Under the pieces are notes generated by a model. That model searched no databases. It had not been told where the DNA came from and was given only the letters and a program-made list of their open reading frames with translations. From CAIQPV01 sp964480365 (GTDB lineage Bacteria > Pseudomonadota > Gammaproteobacteria > Burkholderiales > Gallionellaceae), in contig CAYZPM010000019.1 in assembly GCA_964480365.1 (NCBI GenBank), positions 10,205-74,204 of the forward strand: a stretch of 64,000 nucleotides of DNA, in the 5' to 3' direction. The stretch's first letter is position 1. Every line of letters starts with the position of its first letter. This document shows positions 25,108 to 34,083 of the stretch, one piece after another. The translations under genes and the position numbers were made by a program.

Positions 25108-26259
25108 TTAGTGGACGCCCACCGAGTACAAACCGCCAGTGCTTGTTTGCACCAGCAAGCCATCATCCAGTTCTATCGGTGCTGTCACGATGCTGCCGCC
25201 ATCGGTCTTGAGACGCGCCGCAAAGCTGCCGTCATCGCGACTCAGGAGATGAACATAGCCTTCGTAATCGCCCACAGCCACATAGCTGCCCAATACAAAA
25301 GGCGTCGAAGTGCGGCGCAAGGCCAATTTGTCATTCTTCCACAGCGAACTGCCGCTGGTCTTATCCAGTGCGGACACCGCACCAGTGGCGTCGGTCACAT
25401 AGAGATATTTGTGCGACATGGACATACCCATGTCGCTGGACAGTTCGCGGCTCCATAGCGGGTTGCCCTGAGATATATCAAAGCAAGCCACACTGCCTTG
25501 AAAGGCCACTGCACAAACCTGCTCGTCGTCTACCACGGGCAAACTGGTGATGTCGCTGATACGTTCCAGTTCGGTATTGCCGCGTGGCTGCGAGACCGCC
25601 GTTTCCCACATGACGATGCCATTACTCAGGTTGATTAGCGCCAGCCTGCCGCCAGCAAAACCGGCAAACACGACACCGCGCGCGATGCTCACACCGGCAT
25701 GGCTGCGCACAATCAGCGCCGGGGTGGCGCGTTCATACAACCACTGGCGCGTGCCATCTGTCGAACTCAATCCGGCAATGCGGCCATCGCCGGTACGCAC
25801 CACGACGATGCCGTTAGACGCCTGCGGCGCGCTCAATATCTCGCTGGACACCTTGACCTTCCAGCGTAACTTCCCATCTTGTCCAAAGGCCGCCAAATCA
25901 CCTTTATCCCCACCGACCAGCACCAAATTATCGCCCGCCCCCACCCCGCCGGAAATGGCAAAACCGCTCTCGGCGCGCCACACCTGTTTGCCCGTCGCCC
26001 GCTCCAATCGAAATACTTCGCCTTTGGCATTCGCGGCATACACCGCGTCGCTCGTCACTGCTGGTTGCAGCACATTGCCACCGGCGTCACCCAAGTCGTA
26101 ATGCCAGCGCACCTCCATCGTGGCGGTTGGCTTAAACTCAACTACCTTGTTCGGCTCTTTGGGTTTGACAGAGCTTCCAAACCAACTGGAGCAGCCCGCA
26201 AGCAATACGACTGACAGCAACGCGGCTAACCGTAATGCATTGGGGCGAACGAATTTCAT
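25108..26259 (-). CDS. bamB: Outer membrane assembly lipoprotein BamB
   Basis: 383 residues. Lipoprotein signal with lipobox LAGC (C23), then an eight-bladed PQQ-type beta-propeller with repeated AxxGxxxxWxx blades such as RATGKQVWRAESGF. A subunit of the BAM complex that inserts beta-barrel proteins. Its start overlaps the end of yfgM by 4 nt, indicating operon expression yfgM-bamB. Confidence 0.95.
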   Translation of the reverse strand: MKFVRPNALRLAALLSVVLLAGCSSWFGSSVKPKEPNKVVEFKPTATMEVRWHYDLGDAGGNVLQPAVTSDAVYAANAKGEVFRLERATGKQVWRAESGFAISGGVGAGDNLVLVGGDKGDLAAFGQDGKLRWKVKVSSEILSAPQASNGIVVVRTGDGRIAGLSSTDGTRQWLYERATPALIVRSHAGVSIARGVVFAGFAGGRLALINLSNGIVMWETAVSQPRGNTELERISDITSLPVVDDEQVCAVAFQGSVACFDISQGNPLWSRELSSDMGMSMSHKYLYVTDATGAVSALDKTSGSSLWKNDKLALRRTSTPFVLGSYVAVGDYEGYVHLLSRDDGSFAARLKTDGGSIVTAPIELDDGLLVQTSTGGLYSVGVH

Positions 26260-26894
26260 TTCGAGCCTCCGAGCGCATCCAGCTTCATCTGAATCAGGTT
26301 GCGGTATGGACTCTTTGCATCGGTTCTTTCGAATGCCTGCTGGTAAGCGGTGCGCGCTTCTTCGGTCTTGCCCTGCGCGTTCAGCACATCGCCCTTGAGG
26401 TCTGCGTACAAACCATTGAAAGAGTCGGGATGAGTTGCGTCAAGCAAGGCCAGCGCTTCGACATAATTCTTCTCGTCCAACAACAAACTAGCCAGTTTGA
26501 GGCGCGCCACATCCTTCAACGCGGCCTCACCGGCATGGTCGATCACCCACTGCAACTGCGTCTTGGCGTGCGCAACATCCTTGATCTGAATATTGGCCTG
26601 CGCCGCCAGCAGCGCGGCGCGCGGCGCATAAGCGCTGGAACCATATTGGTCGATCACTGCTTGTGCCGCATCGTTGATGCGCTTGGGATCGTTGCTGCTG
26701 ACCTGCTTGTTCAGCTCGGCAAACAGGGTCGCGGCCTCGTTCGCCTGTTTGTCCTTGTAAGAGTGCCAGCCCTTTATCGCGACGAAAACGCCCAACACCA
26801 ATACTAGAGCCAGAATCACGCCCTTACCATTGTCCTTCCACCAGTGCTTGAAAGCATCTACCTGTTCCTGTTCCTGCAAATCCAGTGTCGCCAT
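26256..26894 (-). CDS. YfgM-like TPR membrane protein
   Basis: 212 residues with an N-terminal membrane segment (about residues 20-38) after a cytoplasmic QEQEQVDAFKHWWKDNG stretch, and a periplasmic TPR_21-type helical repeat region. YfgM is an ancillary SecYEG/PpiD partner in envelope protein biogenesis in E. coli. It lies between hisS and bamB as in many proteobacteria, 9 bp downstream of hisS. Confidence 0.92.
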   Translation of the reverse strand: MATLDLQEQEQVDAFKHWWKDNGKGVILALVLVLGVFVAIKGWHSYKDKQANEAATLFAELNKQVSSNDPKRINDAAQAVIDQYGSSAYAPRAALLAAQANIQIKDVAHAKTQLQWVIDHAGEAALKDVARLKLASLLLDEKNYVEALALLDATHPDSFNGLYADLKGDVLNAQGKTEEARTAYQQAFERTDAKSPYRNLIQMKLDALGGSK

Positions 26895-26903
26895 TTTCTA
26901 TTC

Positions 26904-28178
26904 CTAACCAAGTTTAACCAAATCACCAATTTTTCCCGGCAACTCGCCGGGTTCTACCTGCACCTGCTCGCCGCCGCGTAGCGGCTTGAGCGTAACCAAT
27001 CCCGCGCACGCTTCATCGTCACCGATAATGACCGCACACACCGCATTGCTGCCATCCGCCTTCTTCATCTGCGACTTGAAGCCGCCGCCGCCGCAATGCA
27101 GCAGCACGCGCAGCCCCGCATCACGCAACTGTTCCGCCACCACACTCGCCATGCCACTCGCTAACTCGCCTTGATGCACTACATATACATCCAACGGCGC
27201 AGGCGGATTCTCCATGCCATCTTCCTGCAATAATGCCAGCAGTCGTTCGATGCCCATGGCGAAACCGCAGGCGGGCTGCGGCTTGCCGCCGATCTGTTCG
27301 ATCAGGCCGTCGAAACGCCCCCCTGCGCAAATGGTTCCCTGTGCGCCGAGGCGCGTGGTGACCCACTCGAACACGGTGCGGTTGTAGTAATCCAGCCCGC
27401 GCACCAAACGCGTGTTGATCTCAAAAACGACCTCATGCCGCCTCAAAATCTCCTGCACCGCCGCGAAATGTTGAAGCGCCTCATCATCCAGTTCATCCAT
27501 CAGCTTGGGCGCACCCGCGATAATTTCCTGCATCGCCGGGTTCTTGCTGTCCAGAATACGTAGCGGGTTGCTGTGCAAACGCCGCGTCGCATCGGCATCC
27601 AGATCGCTGCCAAATTGCTCTAAATACACAATCAGCTTTTCACGATGCCTCTGCCGCGCCGCCGTATCGCCCAGCGTGTTAATCTGCAACGTTACGTCGC
27701 GGATGCCCAGCTTGCGCCACAGCCGCGCGCACATCAAAATCATCTCGGCATCGATATCCGGCCCGGCGAAACCCATAGCCTCCACACCGATCTGGTGAAA
27801 CTGGCGGTAACGCCCCTTTTGCGGACGCTCGTGGCGGAACATCGCACCGCTGTAGTACAAACGCTGCGGCGCATTGTACAGCAGGTTGTGCTGCAGCACC
27901 GCACGCACGCAGGACGCCGTACCCTCGGGACGCAAGGTGAGCTGGTCGCCGTTCAGCGCATCCGCAAAGCTGTACATCTCCTTCTCGACAATGTCGGTCA
28001 CCTCGCCGATGGCGCGCTTGAACAGTGCGGTCGGCTCCAGCAGCGGCATGCGGATGTTGCGGTAGCCGTAAGATTCCAGCCACTCACGCACCACGTCTTC
28101 GAACCACAGCCAAAGCCCCGCCTCGTCCGGCAGGATGTCGTTCATACCTTTTACGGCTTGCAATGGAGAATTGCTCAT
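26904..28178 (-). CDS. hisS: Histidyl-tRNA synthetase
   Basis: 424 residues, class II synthetase. Motif 2 (YYSGAMFRHERPQKGRYRQF), the histidine-specific LVRGLDYYNRTVFEW and motif 3 (GFAMGIERLL) are present, with the C-terminal anticodon-binding domain. First gene of the hisS-yfgM-bamB run. ispG would normally lie directly upstream, but 3.7 kb of other genes intervene here. Confidence 0.97.
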   Translation of the reverse strand: MSNSPLQAVKGMNDILPDEAGLWLWFEDVVREWLESYGYRNIRMPLLEPTALFKRAIGEVTDIVEKEMYSFADALNGDQLTLRPEGTASCVRAVLQHNLLYNAPQRLYYSGAMFRHERPQKGRYRQFHQIGVEAMGFAGPDIDAEMILMCARLWRKLGIRDVTLQINTLGDTAARQRHREKLIVYLEQFGSDLDADATRRLHSNPLRILDSKNPAMQEIIAGAPKLMDELDDEALQHFAAVQEILRRHEVVFEINTRLVRGLDYYNRTVFEWVTTRLGAQGTICAGGRFDGLIEQIGGKPQPACGFAMGIERLLALLQEDGMENPPAPLDVYVVHQGELASGMASVVAEQLRDAGLRVLLHCGGGGFKSQMKKADGSNAVCAVIIGDDEACAGLVTLKPLRGGEQVQVEPGELPGKIGDLVKLG

Positions 28179-28846
28179 TATGATACCGAAAATTGTCGTT
28201 GGAAACGGTTACGGCAAATCGCCATCTTACCGTTATCCCAACCCATAATTTATCAAGGGCGCGATGGTATCAGGAAAGCCGTTATTCAAAAACCCTCCCT
28301 TGCGAAGAATACGGGTAAACATGACCCGTCTATTCATTCTTCAGCGTCGTGTTTAAGCAATCCAGCACTTGCCGGATGATGTAATCGAGCGCTTGGCTCT
28401 GCGTGTCGTGAAGTCCAGCGTTTTGGTTGGCTTGGCGTAGACGCAGCCGCGTGGTGCGCGCGAGTTCCAGCAAGTTGGATGCGCCAGTTTTCTGAATGAA
28501 ATTGAGTGCGATGAATTGCCATCGTCCGATAGTTCCGATAGCTGATATCCAAACGTTATGCAATTTCCATGCAGGTATGCCCCACTATTACAGCACCATG
28601 ACTTCCCGCTCGCGTTTACCAATTAAAATGAGGGATCGCTTAATGATCAGCAATATACGTATTTCTACGTATGTATTACTACGAATTGTTTTGGTCTCAA
28701 TTTTTCTTTAATGTTCGCTTACAGCAATTAGTGTCTCCTCATACTTATTGGGGCATGTCAGCAAGTGAGATATTTAATTGTTGATTCTAGTGTGGTTAAG
28801 AATTATTAATTTTTTGTAATTTTAATTTACAACAGGAGAAATTATT
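28179..28846. other. Gene-free 668-bp stretch between hisS and a PEP-CTERM gene
   Basis: No reading frame here is supported. A minus-strand frame at 28330-28563 (77 codons) could be a decayed gene but matches nothing I recognise. The right part is AT-rich and holds ATACGTATTTCTACGTATG (28654-28672), two TACGTA palindromes 4 nt apart, which could be a regulatory site. An AGGAG lies about 10 nt upstream of the next start codon. Confidence 0.5.
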
Positions 28847-29377
28847 ATGAACAACAAATTACTATCCCTTGCGCTCGGGCTGGGTGCAGTATGCGCATTT
28901 TCGGGGCAGGCCAATGCCAGCGTTGACGCTTTAGGGGCGTTAGGAAATACTTCCTCAATGGGTTTTAGTTTTACCGACGCCAAAGGCGCTGTCAATGATT
29001 TTGTCACTTTCTCTCTTATTAGTACAGATGGAACCGCGACCGTAAATGCGAGCTACACTCCTAGCAAAGGCGTTGTCCTTTCGGGAATGAATCTCTATCA
29101 AGGGACTGATTTGACTAATCTGGCTAGTGACACGTTGTGGGCGACGGGTACAGCATATGGCTCCTTCAGCTATCAAATAGGTAGTATGACAAGCCAGATT
29201 TATCTTCCCACTGGCAACTATTTTCTGGATATCACTGGGACAGCGAAATCGAAAAACAGCGTATACAATGGAAATCTGACTATTAGTCCAGTTCCTGAGC
29301 CAACTGAAGGCGTACTTCTGCTGTCCGGCATTGGCCTGTTAGGCTTCATTGCCGCTCGCCGCCGGACGTATTCGTAG
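28847..29377 (+). CDS. PEP-CTERM exosortase-target protein
   Basis: 176 residues. A signal peptide (1-24, ending ANA-SVD) and a C-terminal sorting signal: VPEP at about residue 152, a hydrophobic helix (GVLLLSGIGLLGFIA) and the basic end ARRR. Such proteins are cut by exosortase (EpsH/XrtA) and linked to exopolysaccharide or biofilm surfaces. The central domain is beta-rich with no enzyme motif. No exosortase gene lies in this window. Confidence 0.88.
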   Translation: MNNKLLSLALGLGAVCAFSGQANASVDALGALGNTSSMGFSFTDAKGAVNDFVTFSLISTDGTATVNASYTPSKGVVLSGMNLYQGTDLTNLASDTLWATGTAYGSFSYQIGSMTSQIYLPTGNYFLDITGTAKSKNSVYNGNLTISPVPEPTEGVLLLSGIGLLGFIAARRRTYS

Positions 29378-29453
29378 TTCAGTTTTCTTGGTGCTATCGC
29401 GCGTCAGCGCAAGGCCAAGCAGTTGTAACTTTCTTACCCTTTGGGCAAGGCGG

Positions 29454-29480
29454 GGGTCGGCTAGTCCGGCCCTTTCTTTT
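29454..29480 (+). terminator. Intrinsic terminator after the PEP-CTERM gene
   Basis: GGGTCGG-CTAGT-CCGGCCC (one G-U pair) followed directly by TTTCTTTT, 77 bp after the stop codon. Confidence 0.6.
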
Positions 29481-29570
29481 GTGCGCCAGGAAGGTGCGTT
29501 GTACGCAAGCAAAACTTGACTGTATGTAGCGGTCAATCGGGTGACTTGGCGGTGAAAGCCCTCTTCATAT
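29481..29570 (+). other. Possible 5' fragment of a group II intron
   Basis: Starting right after the terminator T-run, GTGCGCCAGGAAGGTGCGTT fits the GUGCG 5' end of bacterial group II introns, and GGTGAAAGCC follows about 70 nt later, as remembered from domain I of such introns. The position directly after a terminator hairpin is the target choice of group IIC introns. No maturase, domain V or 3' end is seen, so at most this is a truncated remnant. Confidence 0.35.
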
Positions 29571-29681
29571 CCGGCAAGATGAAATGTTAACATGTCAGTC
29601 CGCAGGAGAAATCTAACAACAATGTTCACCGGCAAATACAATTGCCACCGGCAAAGCAAGTCCAAGAAAGAGAGGATAGTC

Positions 29682-29804
29682 ATGCAATCGGTTGATCCAA
29701 TCCACCTTGAAAAATTCAAAACATCGGGACGATTACCTTCGTCAAAAGGCTTACGCGACATCGTTGATCATGCGCCGCTTGAGATGCGAGCGGACGGATT
29801 GTAG
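29682..29804 (+). pseudogene. Truncated 5' copy of the HDOD gene
   Basis: A 40-codon frame starting MQSVDPIHLEKFKTSGRLPS closely resembles the start of the full gene 66 bp downstream (MQLVDPIRYVKLKASGRLPS) and of the HDOD gene at 36717. Similarity stops after SSKGL, then a TAG follows at 29802. The ribosome binding region (GAGAGGATAGTC) and start are intact, so a short peptide could still be made. Most simply a leftover of tandem duplication. Confidence 0.7.
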
Positions 29805-29869
29805 TGGACGCTGAAGCGCACCTTGTCGAAGTGTTGCCACTGAGGTGCGTTTCGGAAGGAGTGGAAGTC

Positions 29870-31765
29870 ATGCAATTGGTTGATCCAATACGCTATGTAA
29901 AACTCAAAGCATCGGGACGGCTGCCATCGCCTAAGGGTTTGGCATTGGCTATCGTCAGGCTACTGCAACGTGATGACTACAAGATTGACGATCTGGTTCG
30001 TTTGGTTCAGTCTGACCCGGCAATTGCGGGGGAGCTGCTGAAATTTTCCAATGCGGCCTCCTTCGGCCATAGCCGTCCCATCGCTTCACTCTCGGAGGCC
30101 GTCACAATACTCGGCGCACGCCGGGTACGCGTACTCGTTCTTGCCTTTTCAGTGCTGCATGATCATCGTAGTGGCCATTGTTCTCAATTCAACTATGAGC
30201 GATTCTGGTCACGCTCCCTGGCAACCGCCATTTCAGCGCAGGCACTGGCTTCTTATGCCAAGATTTATGCAGAAGAAAACTTTACTGCCGGACTGTTATG
30301 CAGTCTTGGAGAGCTGGCTCTAGCCTCCATTTTTCCTGATCGCTATGGTGAAATTATTTCCGCACCCGATGAGGGTATCCAAAAACGGATCGCATTAGAG
30401 CGAGAGGCCTTTGGCAACGATCACCGTGAACTGAACGCTACATTGTTGCTGGAATGGGGGTTGCCTGAAGTGCTGGTAACAGCGATTTATTATTGCGAAG
30501 CCCCGGACGAGGCAGGTTTCCAGGATGGATCACGGGTTCATGGACTGACATTATCCCTGCACGTCGCACTCGCTATGGCAGAAATCTGCGTGGCTGATGA
30601 TAGCGCACGCTGGGCGATGTTGCCGAATCTCTATGCTAAAGCCGCCAGATTGGGAATCAGCACGGAGGAAATGAACTCGATGGCGGACAGCATCATCAAA
30701 AGTTGGCAAGAATGGGGTGAACTGCTAAAAATCCAAACCCGTGAAATTACCTCATTTGCGGAGTTGCTCGCGACGTCTCAGCCAAGAGAACAGGCATCTA
30801 TGTCACCGGTATGCGCGTGGCCAAATAACAAGTCGGTACTGTTGATCTGCTCGAAACCACCGGAGTCTTCTGTAATTACCTGCCATATGGAAACGAATGG
30901 CATTGCCGTGAAATCCGTATCCAATTCCACGGATGGTTTGGTCGCGGCTCTTGAAGACAAACCGGATTTGATCCTGGTTGAAATGTTCGCCCCTGAAATT
31001 GACGGACCGGCATTCTGCAAAGCGTTGCGAGGCAATTCTCTTGGGCAATCCGCCTACATTATTTTCATTGTCAATCACGAAGATGACGGCCTTCTTGAGC
31101 AAATTCTGGATATGGGCGCTGATGACATCCTGCTGAGACCAATCACGGCTTTTTCGCTGCAAGCAAAATTACACGGAGCCTTCAAGATTATTCAACTGCA
31201 AAATGAACTCATCAAGGAACGCAATGGCTTGGTGAATTCCGCTGGCGAGTGGGCAGGGGCCAACCGCCGACTGACTCATGTGGCAATGACCGATCCGCTG
31301 ACACAGATGTCCAATAGACGGCATGGGATGGATGTCTTTTCTGCCGAGTGGGCCTTTGCCAAGGCAAACAATCTGCCGTTGGCCTGTCTAATGATTGATA
31401 TCGACCATTTCAAAAGTATCAATGACCATTATGGACACAAGTCCGGCGACGCAGTGCTGGTAATTCTTGCCAACTTATTGCAAGCCAGTGCACGCAGCGA
31501 GGACTTGGTTTTTCGCTATGGGGGAGAGGAATTCTGTGATATTTGTCCGGGAGTTACTCTGGAAACGGCGCACGACATAGCCGAACGGATACGTCAAAAT
31601 GTGGAAGGTCAACCTTTTCGGCTTGGGGATATGAATATTGCGGTCACCGTTAGCGTCGGAGTGGCAATCATGATGCCGACACACGCCAATGAAGAAGCAT
31701 TGATACATGATGCTGATACTGCCCTGTATCGCGCTAAGGAAGCTGGCCGCAACCGAGTATGCTAA
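29870..31765 (+). CDS. HDOD - degenerate receiver - GGDEF protein
   Basis: 631 residues. HDOD domain (1-275), receiver-like domain (about 320-445) and GGDEF domain (470-631) with active-site G551-G-E-E-F555, so diguanylate cyclase activity is likely. The receiver lacks the usual acidic pair (VLLICSKPP instead of VDDD-type), and the phosphorylation aspartate is replaced by E371 (LILVEMFAPEIDG). It probably does not accept phosphate. The ATG at 29870 is chosen because GGAAGGAG precedes it and because both paralogues begin at the same residue. It lies with the PEP-CTERM gene between ispG and hisS, pointing toward ispG on the opposite strand. Confidence 0.9.
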   Translation: MQLVDPIRYVKLKASGRLPSPKGLALAIVRLLQRDDYKIDDLVRLVQSDPAIAGELLKFSNAASFGHSRPIASLSEAVTILGARRVRVLVLAFSVLHDHRSGHCSQFNYERFWSRSLATAISAQALASYAKIYAEENFTAGLLCSLGELALASIFPDRYGEIISAPDEGIQKRIALEREAFGNDHRELNATLLLEWGLPEVLVTAIYYCEAPDEAGFQDGSRVHGLTLSLHVALAMAEICVADDSARWAMLPNLYAKAARLGISTEEMNSMADSIIKSWQEWGELLKIQTREITSFAELLATSQPREQASMSPVCAWPNNKSVLLICSKPPESSVITCHMETNGIAVKSVSNSTDGLVAALEDKPDLILVEMFAPEIDGPAFCKALRGNSLGQSAYIIFIVNHEDDGLLEQILDMGADDILLRPITAFSLQAKLHGAFKIIQLQNELIKERNGLVNSAGEWAGANRRLTHVAMTDPLTQMSNRRHGMDVFSAEWAFAKANNLPLACLMIDIDHFKSINDHYGHKSGDAVLVILANLLQASARSEDLVFRYGGEEFCDICPGVTLETAHDIAERIRQNVEGQPFRLGDMNIAVTVSVGVAIMMPTHANEEALIHDADTALYRAKEAGRNRVC

Positions 31766-31855
31766 TTTAGATCGGAATTCAGGAAAGTTATAAGAGGCGC
31801 CTCGCTGCAGGGTGTTAATGAGCAAAGCGAATTGCACCGGATATTTTGGTACGAT

Positions 31856-33118
31856 TCACTTCATTGATCGCACCTTCGAATCTTCGCTCTCCTCCATAGG
31901 AGGATATTTCCTCGCCACATACTCATCCACAATTTTTTGAAATTCCTGCGCGATGTTGTCGCCGCGCAAAGTAGTTACTTTCTCGCCGTCCACATACACG
32001 GGGGCTGCTGGGTTCTCGCCGGTACCGGGCAGGCTGATGCCGACATTGGCCAGCTTGCTTTCACCGGGGCCGTTGACGATACAGCCCATCACCGCCACTT
32101 TCATTTCTTCCACGCCGATATATTGCTTGCGCCACAGCGGCATCTGCGCTCGGAGATAAATCTGAATGTTCTGTGCCAACTCCTGAAACACGGTGCTGGT
32201 GGTGCGTCCACAGCCGGGGCAGGCAGTGACCATGGGCGCAAAGGAACTCAGTCCCATGGTTTGCAAAATCTCCTGCGCCACCACAACTTCCTGTGTACGG
32301 TCACCGCCCGGTTCGGGGGTCAAGGAAACACGAATCGTGTCGCCAATACCTTCCTGTAACAGCACGGCAAGAGCGGCGGTCGAGGCGACGATGCCTTTGG
32401 AACCCATGCCCGCTTCGGTCAAACCGAGGTGCAGCGGGTAATCACAACGCTGCGCCAGTTCGCGATAGACCGAGATCAAGTCCTGTACGTCACTCACCTT
32501 GCAGGAGAGCACGATGCAGTCATGCGGCAAGCCTAATTCCTCGGCGCGTTTTGCGCTGTCTAAAGCAGAGACGATCAGCGCCTCGCACGTTACTTCAGCC
32601 ACGTCTTTCGGCTGCGCCAGCTTGGCGTTCTCGTCCATCATGCGCACGACCAGTTCCTGATCCAGGCTGCCCCAGTTCACTCCGATACGCACGGGTTTGT
32701 CGTATTGTTTGGCGACGGCGATCATCATGGCGAATTGGTCATCGCCTTTGCGGTTCTTGCCGACGTTGCCGGGATTGATGCGGTATTTCGCCAGCGTTTG
32801 CGCGCACTCGGGAAACTCGGTGAGCAGTCGGTGCCCGTTATAATGGAAGTCGCCGATCAACGGAACATTGCAACCCATGCCATCAAGTATCTCGCGGATG
32901 CGCGGCACCTGCGCGGCGGCCTCGGCAGTATTCACCGTGATGCGCACCAGCTCGGAACCTGCCTGTGCCAACTCGCACACCTGCTGCGCTGTGGACTGTG
33001 CCTGAGCAGTATCAGTGTTGGTCATGGACTGCACCACGACTGGCGCGTGGCCACCGATACTGACGCCGCCAACCATGACGCGCTGTGTGGCACGGCGCTG
33101 AATCGGATGCTGACTCAC
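31856..33118 (-). CDS. ispG: 4-hydroxy-3-methylbut-2-en-1-yl diphosphate synthase (IspG)
   Basis: 420 residues. A TIM-barrel N-terminus plus the C-terminal 4Fe-4S-binding block with CPGCGRTTS and GCIVNGPGES. Catalyses the reductive ring opening of MEcPP to HMBPP in the MEP isoprenoid pathway. It starts 2 bp after the rodZ stop codon in the order rodZ-ispG. The expected downstream hisS is displaced by an insertion. Confidence 0.96.
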   Translation of the reverse strand: MSQHPIQRRATQRVMVGGVSIGGHAPVVVQSMTNTDTAQAQSTAQQVCELAQAGSELVRITVNTAEAAAQVPRIREILDGMGCNVPLIGDFHYNGHRLLTEFPECAQTLAKYRINPGNVGKNRKGDDQFAMMIAVAKQYDKPVRIGVNWGSLDQELVVRMMDENAKLAQPKDVAEVTCEALIVSALDSAKRAEELGLPHDCIVLSCKVSDVQDLISVYRELAQRCDYPLHLGLTEAGMGSKGIVASTAALAVLLQEGIGDTIRVSLTPEPGGDRTQEVVVAQEILQTMGLSSFAPMVTACPGCGRTTSTVFQELAQNIQIYLRAQMPLWRKQYIGVEEMKVAVMGCIVNGPGESKLANVGISLPGTGENPAAPVYVDGEKVTTLRGDNIAQEFQKIVDEYVARKYPPMEESEDSKVRSMK

Positions 33119-33120
33119 TG

Positions 33121-34083
33121 TTACTCCAGCGTCAGGCGCGCAACATTGGTTTTAGTGTGCGGCGCCAGATCAATGGCCTGCCCTTTGTAATACAGATGTA
33201 CGAACTTTGAGTTGCCGATCACCAGAGAAAACGGCGGACTGCCATTAATGCCCTGTTCATTGCCTGGGTGATTAAGTTGCGACAGCAGGAGTTTGCCGTT
33301 CTTGTCCGTTATCTCCACCCATGAATCAGCGTCAAACGTCAAGCGGATTACGGGTTGTTCGGAAGCGTTGTTTGCGGCGGTCGGCTTAACAACCGGATTG
33401 GAAAGCGGCACCGTAGACGGCTGAACGGGGGGTACTACAACTTGCGGCGCAACCTTGACTTCCGCATTTTCCTTCATCCTGGATTCCGTATCCGGATTTC
33501 TGTTCTCCACACTGGGTGTCAGCGTTGCCGGTTCGGTATCGGGCACCGCCGAAACCGGCAACACATCAGGCAGCGCCAGCGTTTCCACTGTAGCATTTTG
33601 CGCACCTGATACAGTTGCCCCCGGTGCTTTCTGCTCTTTCGACTTGTCACCCAGCATCCAGGCGGACAGCCCCAATATGACCGCTACAGCAAGCGCCGCC
33701 GCCAGCCAGATGATGTTGTGCTTGCGTTCCGTATAAATATTTGGATAAGGCACTTCCGTCAACGCTTTTGCTTCCAGCGGCACGGATTGTTCAGGCGCGT
33801 GCGGCAATGCAGCCAGTAATGACACCGTATCGAGTTGCAACAAGCGAGCATAACTGCGCACGAAACCGCGCAAAAACGTAGCTTCCGGCAAATGCGCAAA
33901 ATCGTCCGCTTCCAGCGCCTCAATCTGGCGCGGTGCAAATTTGATGCGATTGGATACCTCGTCCACGCTCAAACCGTGACGGACGCGCGCTTCCCGTAGC
34001 GCCGTGCCAACACTGAACGGCGCGGCTTCGATGTTGCCTATTGCATCATCCGGAGCGGCGTTGTCTGGCTGGTTATCTGTCAT
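33121..34083 (-). CDS. rodZ: Cytoskeletal/HTH protein RodZ
   Basis: 320 residues. A Cro/C1-type HTH (about 25-95, with LREARVRHGLSVDEVSNRIKFAPRQIEALEADD), a single membrane helix (about 125-146), a Pro/Thr/Val-rich linker and a C-terminal DUF4115 beta domain. RodZ links MreB to the envelope to set rod shape. The first 4 nt overlap the end of pilF. Confidence 0.93.
   Translation of the reverse strand: MTDNQPDNAAPDDAIGNIEAAPFSVGTALREARVRHGLSVDEVSNRIKFAPRQIEALEADDFAHLPEATFLRGFVRSYARLLQLDTVSLLAALPHAPEQSVPLEAKALTEVPYPNIYTERKHNIIWLAAALAVAVILGLSAWMLGDKSKEQKAPGATVSGAQNATVETLALPDVLPVSAVPDTEPATLTPSVENRNPDTESRMKENAEVKVAPQVVVPPVQPSTVPLSNPVVKPTAANNASEQPVIRLTFDADSWVEITDKNGKLLLSQLNHPGNEQGINGSPPFSLVIGNSKFVHLYYKGQAIDLAPHTKTNVARLTLE

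Noticed and set aside
28330..28563. 77-codon minus-strand frame after hisS
   Set aside because: No recognised domain and no ribosome binding site. It may be a decayed gene, but evidence is too thin.
28740..28765. Possible sigma-54 promoter before the first PEP-CTERM gene
   Set aside because: GGGGCATGTCAGC has GG-N9-GC spacing, one short of the required N10.
29339..29761. 140-codon minus-strand frame overlapping the PEP-CTERM 3' end
   Set aside because: It runs antisense through a terminator, the possible intron fragment and the truncated HDOD copy, so it is a chance frame.
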